24,591 nt of DNA, from NCBI GenBank assembly GCA_900553205.1, contig USCK01000011.1:1-24591 (forward strand), written 5' to 3'. This stretch comes from an uncultured bacterium (GTDB lineage Bacteria > Cyanobacteriota > Vampirovibrionia > Gastranaerophilales > Gastranaerophilaceae). A program made the position numbers and the translations under genes. Shown in pieces: positions 22,901 through 24,591 of this stretch. Under the pieces are notes generated by a model. That model was not told the DNA's origin, made no database searches, and worked only from the letters and a program-made list of their open reading frames with translations. Numbering within the stretch: the stretch's first letter is position 1; every line of letters begins with the position of its first letter.

Positions 22901-24591
22901 CTGACGGTACTGTAAAAGGTAAATCAACGCCAAAAGCTGAAATTCAGGCAGATGATACAGTTAAATATACTTTGAATAATAGAGAGTTAGTATTGTCAAA
23001 AGACGGTATTTTTACTGACTCAGAAACCGGTAGAAAATTTAAATTAGCTAAAAATAAAAATGGCAAAGCTGAACTTACGGAATTGACTAAGAAAGAAGTT
23101 GCTGCTCGTCATTTAGAACAACCTGTCACAGAAGAAGTTCGTGCAAACTCTACTCGTCATTTAGAGGCATCAGCCGAAGAATCTCGTGGAACATCATCTC
23201 AACAAATTAATTCTTTCAAAGAGCGAATTAATAATGCTAAAACAAGAGAAGAACTTAATGCGATTAGAGACGATATTAAGAAAACTGATTTGACCGTACA
23301 AGAACGTAACGAGTTAATGAAAGAATCTTTGAAAGTTCAAAGAGAATGGAGTCAAGCACCTGAACGCCGTCAAATTGTCAATATGGCAACCGAAGGGGAA
23401 GCGTCTGTTATGGGCAAGCCAGAATTAACTGCACTTCGTAATGAAGTTGGAATTAGGCAATCAAAACCAGGACTTCATTTTGAAGGAGAAACTAATGGTG
23501 CGAATACGATTATAAATGAAATGAAAGGTAATGATACTGTAAATTCTTATATTGTATCAAGAGATGTTGAAGGCAAGGCTCATATAGAATATAAAGTTTC
23601 GTATGAAAACGGCAAAGCTACTGATGTTGAAATTTATAATGCAGATGGAACTATAAAAGAATTACCTGCCGAAACGAAACAAGCTGTTCTTGATGAATTA
23701 AACAAACCTGCAGAAACTGACTCTGTTAATCACTCAGAGGCGATAGCCGCAGAATCTCGAGTAACAGAAACATCTACTGCAAATGACAACAACCCTGTCA
23801 TTGTGAGCGAAAGCGAAGGTATCCAGCTAAAACCTGAAACTAATGCTACATCAACAGAATCTAACAAACCTAGCTTAAATGTAAATGACAAAAGAATTCA
23901 AGAAACTATGACGATTGAAGATGCTAAAAAATTGGCAGAACAATATGACAATGTCAAAGTAACAGAGTATGATAATGGCAGTTATGAAATCAAGGTTACA
24001 GATGAAAATGGTGACTCAAAAACAACATTAGTAAAAAATGAAAACGATATATTACCATTAAAAAGCTATGATGAAATCGTTGAAATAGATTCAGAAGGAA
24101 ATGCTACTGTTAATGAATTTAACAAAAATGATTTGAGAACAAAGTACACAAAATACGATTCAAATGGAAAAGTAGAATTCTTAAATGAATTTGAATATGA
24201 TAATGCAGGCAACAAGACAAAAACTACCAAAAAAGATGCTAATGGCAAAATTACGGAAGTTTTGGATGGCGATGGCAATCCTTTAAAAACTGAATCTAGT
24301 CAACCTGCAACAGAACCCCCTGTCATTGGCGAAGAATCTCGTGGTGCAGACTCTAATCAATCGGCAAATGTAGAGCCAAAAGCAGGCAAAAAATTTAAGC
24401 TCTCTACAGACGATATCCCTACAAAACTTAGTGATATGCAAGAATTTGTAGAAAAGAATAGTTTGAATGCCCTAAGTTTTAAAGTCGATGATAATACAAT
24501 TCTCTATTCAATCAAGAATGATGAAACTGGCGGAGTTATGCATGTTCAGTTTACTGATGGTAAGCGTTCAAACATGACAATTGTTAAAGCT
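19951..24591 (+). CDS. Giant protein, 3'-truncated (at least 1547 residues)
   Basis: From ATG 19951 (GAGGTG upstream, -10 TATAAT at 19910-19915 with a weak -35) I translated one frame without a stop to the window end. There is no signal peptide; the start is K/N/Q-rich. Residues 1-750 are lysine-rich with no recognised domain. Two hydrophobic zones follow: ~758-770 (FMVDMAVLALPLP) and ~881-930, with a Gly-rich GGMGGAIGG core and VGLVADLMGAAGLM. A 16-residue unit starting PKAEIQAD repeats at 978 and 994. Residues ~1060-1480 are linker-rich, with recurring RHLE/EESRG motifs that coincide with DNA-level repeats, plus YD-type repeats (~1401-1450, YDSNGK and YDNAGNKTK). The architecture is like a large surface, secreted or effector-type protein, but no toxin or enzyme domain is visible before the cut. 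Confidence 0.88.
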   Translation, partial: MTKVNGNNNVSAEYKIVNGKKVKKQEQSKNQKQVFNNKGQKTPQKPNDSAIKQEVYKKSGYQLKDTKDRNKIIQLKVNGKIRSYKTVGTLTTGGRILVQDEKGAYHVVSHTKDNKLIMLKDDYAKNKIFYESTSSEHKVKYGKKNYVITNSKRDRHGRMSAIDENGKRVVLSSDGKELKTGYVEAEDQKDNMNDYIAKQTKGKSKAEADKIRQRILSGNSSYSNKGVLRFKASNGEVWYYDTKRKTYVKYAEKEAQAIIKNLDKGATENWLLFRTSLGTDYELLKNTNAQIIDPEVLNKVNKHYSAEYSKKVDKNAQYGSGKYKTAYEAFLASEIGDDEVYQFNATLVKNNAITDQTRRNEILQTNLTKVGSRANRLAAADAASRKEDYQTLQDAAEEENKKKNYKAPFKGSDALQTYIYGVNKGDVQEIDDFNTTLIDPKEDMLDRDEIVRIKAETGVLWAKKGNFKKGFEAQDSDVTKQMFALQSSNGKSALDAKLLKKQAAKKHQDDYLMMARPDLYSEDEIVTKATKLLQGALQSFKSYEDLHYGFAVKTDNNVMQLQATETNDLKTAENLISRAYSLISNNSILSKVKAKMGDNFNVLMKKEDAHFKTNSFKNVTSITDKQVTEYSDKEGKVKLTPEQIAHNKYVVTWLKSQLADLERDKKLNEAKDGWKQDFVNWHRETYSGYATRSSVANKYQLIKSNIARLEAAAEGKLVDASGKPVSFEDAMKNLGETGIQALEQANADYQTAQQTGEFMVDMAVLALPLPKGFNAANTVIKMGNALYKVISKSDKACKVIKITQEAIKGSKIYEVATKVATTNPKLVESTRKVATIMNSSATGAMHMAGKTVALDASNIATSREGFTSDRNSEMNTKTQSAAVFGGMGGAIGGTTAFASEFVSSAGAKYAVHGVGLVADLMGAAGLMTAESHGETNFWDNLRCVNPDGSFNFEQASMTAMMIFGHLHGMSAIKGKPMPKAEIQADGTVKGKSTPKAEIQADDTVKYTLNNRELVLSKDGIFTDSETGRKFKLAKNKNGKAELTELTKKEVAARHLEQPVTEEVRANSTRHLEASAEESRGTSSQQINSFKERINNAKTREELNAIRDDIKKTDLTVQERNELMKESLKVQREWSQAPERRQIVNMATEGEASVMGKPELTALRNEVGIRQSKPGLHFEGETNGANTIINEMKGNDTVNSYIVSRDVEGKAHIEYKVSYENGKATDVEIYNADGTIKELPAETKQAVLDELNKPAETDSVNHSEAIAAESRVTETSTANDNNPVIVSESEGIQLKPETNATSTESNKPSLNVNDKRIQETMTIEDAKKLAEQYDNVKVTEYDNGSYEIKVTDENGDSKTTLVKNENDILPLKSYDEIVEIDSEGNATVNEFNKNDLRTKYTKYDSNGKVEFLNEFEYDNAGNKTKTTKKDANGKITEVLDGDGNPLKTESSQPATEPPVIGEESRGADSNQSANVEPKAGKKFKLSTDDIPTKLSDMQEFVEKNSLNALSFKVDDNTILYSIKNDETGGVMHVQFTDGKRSNMTIVKA
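22882..22968 (+). repeat. 48-bp in-frame tandem duplication
   Basis: Units beginning CCAAAAGCTGAAATTCA start at 22882 and 22930, exactly 48 nt (16 codons) apart, and encode PKAEIQADGTVKGKST followed by PKAEIQADDTVKY. Third-position changes between the copies show that the duplication is not brand new. Confidence 0.8.
23107..23189 (+). repeat. In-frame palindromic repeat copies 1 and 2
   Basis: At 23155-23189, CGTCATTTAGAGG, a short middle, then CCGAAGAATCTCGTGG closely follows the reverse complement of the intergenic element at 19711-19742, and is translated RHLEASAEESRG. At 23107-23145 a more diverged version starts with the same CGTCATTTAGA and ends GAAGAAGTTCGTGC, giving RHLEQPVTEEVRA. 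Confidence 0.6.
23729..23826 (+). repeat. In-frame palindromic repeat copies 3 and 4
   Basis: At 23729-23760, ATCACTCAGAGGCGATAG then CCGCAGAATCTCGA matches the same element (translated NHSEAIAAESR). At 23796-23826, TGTCATTGTGAGCGAAAGCG then AAGGTATCCAG is another variant, read partly in a different codon phase (PVIVSESEGIQ). Confidence 0.55.
24321..24344 (+). repeat. In-frame palindromic repeat copy 5 (shortened)
   Basis: TGTCATTGGCGAAGAATCTC followed by GTGG keeps both ends of the element but lacks the middle. It is translated PVIGEESRG and has the same ending as copy 2. Confidence 0.5.

Noticed and set aside
23107..24344. CRISPR-like array formed by the recurring motifs
   Set aside because: Copies are diverged, irregularly spaced, lie in an open frame, and lack spacers of uniform length.

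Overview
The window is AT-rich, with dense, mostly bacterial-style gene packing. It has stand-alone gatA, queE, NarL-type response regulators, GAF/GGDEF/HD-GYP proteins, many TPR proteins, a phosphodiester glycosidase, and very large lysine/asparagine-rich proteins of unknown function. This mix suggests an uncultured gut-type lineage such as Vampirovibrionia/Gastranaerophilales (the non-photosynthetic relatives of cyanobacteria). That assignment is an inference from gene style, not from a marker gene.

Layout. Positions 1-3892 (+) are the 3' part of a giant gene that enters from the left and carries a papain-like His/Asn signature. Positions 3943-5835 (+) encode a GAF-GGDEF protein with a C-terminal degenerate HD-GYP domain, behind a near-consensus promoter. 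Positions 5845-6834 (-) encode an unrecognised 329-residue protein. Positions 6946-13754 (-) form a tightly packed seven-gene unit, in transcription order: GAF/HD-GYP phosphodiesterase, exported TPR protein, two NarL/LuxR-type response regulators, pentapeptide-repeat protein, DnaJ-like co-chaperone with half a zinc finger, and QueE. Several of these genes overlap. Positions 13819-15463 (-) hold two tandem paralogous exported proteins; the upstream copy is broken by a frameshift. Positions 15634-16413 (+) encode a cytosolic TPR protein, 16527-18008 (+) gatA, and 18419-19660 (+) an exported NAGPA-type phosphodiester glycosidase behind a strong promoter and a ~110-nt leader. Position 19951 to the right edge (+) is one uninterrupted reading frame of at least 1547 codons, another giant protein, running out of the window.

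How the parts may work together. Cyclic-di-GMP signalling is the main theme. There is an intact diguanylate cyclase (GGEEF with I-site) whose attached HD domain has lost a metal ligand. A separate HD-GYP protein keeps its HD and HHE residues and carries a GAF domain with the NKFDE signature of cyclic-nucleotide-binding GAF domains. It is co-transcribed with two response regulators that have no kinase nearby.

The most interesting signal is at nucleotide level. A short palindromic repeat lies in the intergenic tract before the second giant gene (19711-19742). Diverged copies of the same repeat appear to be embedded in frame several times inside that giant gene (23107-24344), where they are translated as recurring RHLE...EESRG-type linkers. 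Both giant genes are cut by the window edges, so their ends and full domain content cannot be judged here.
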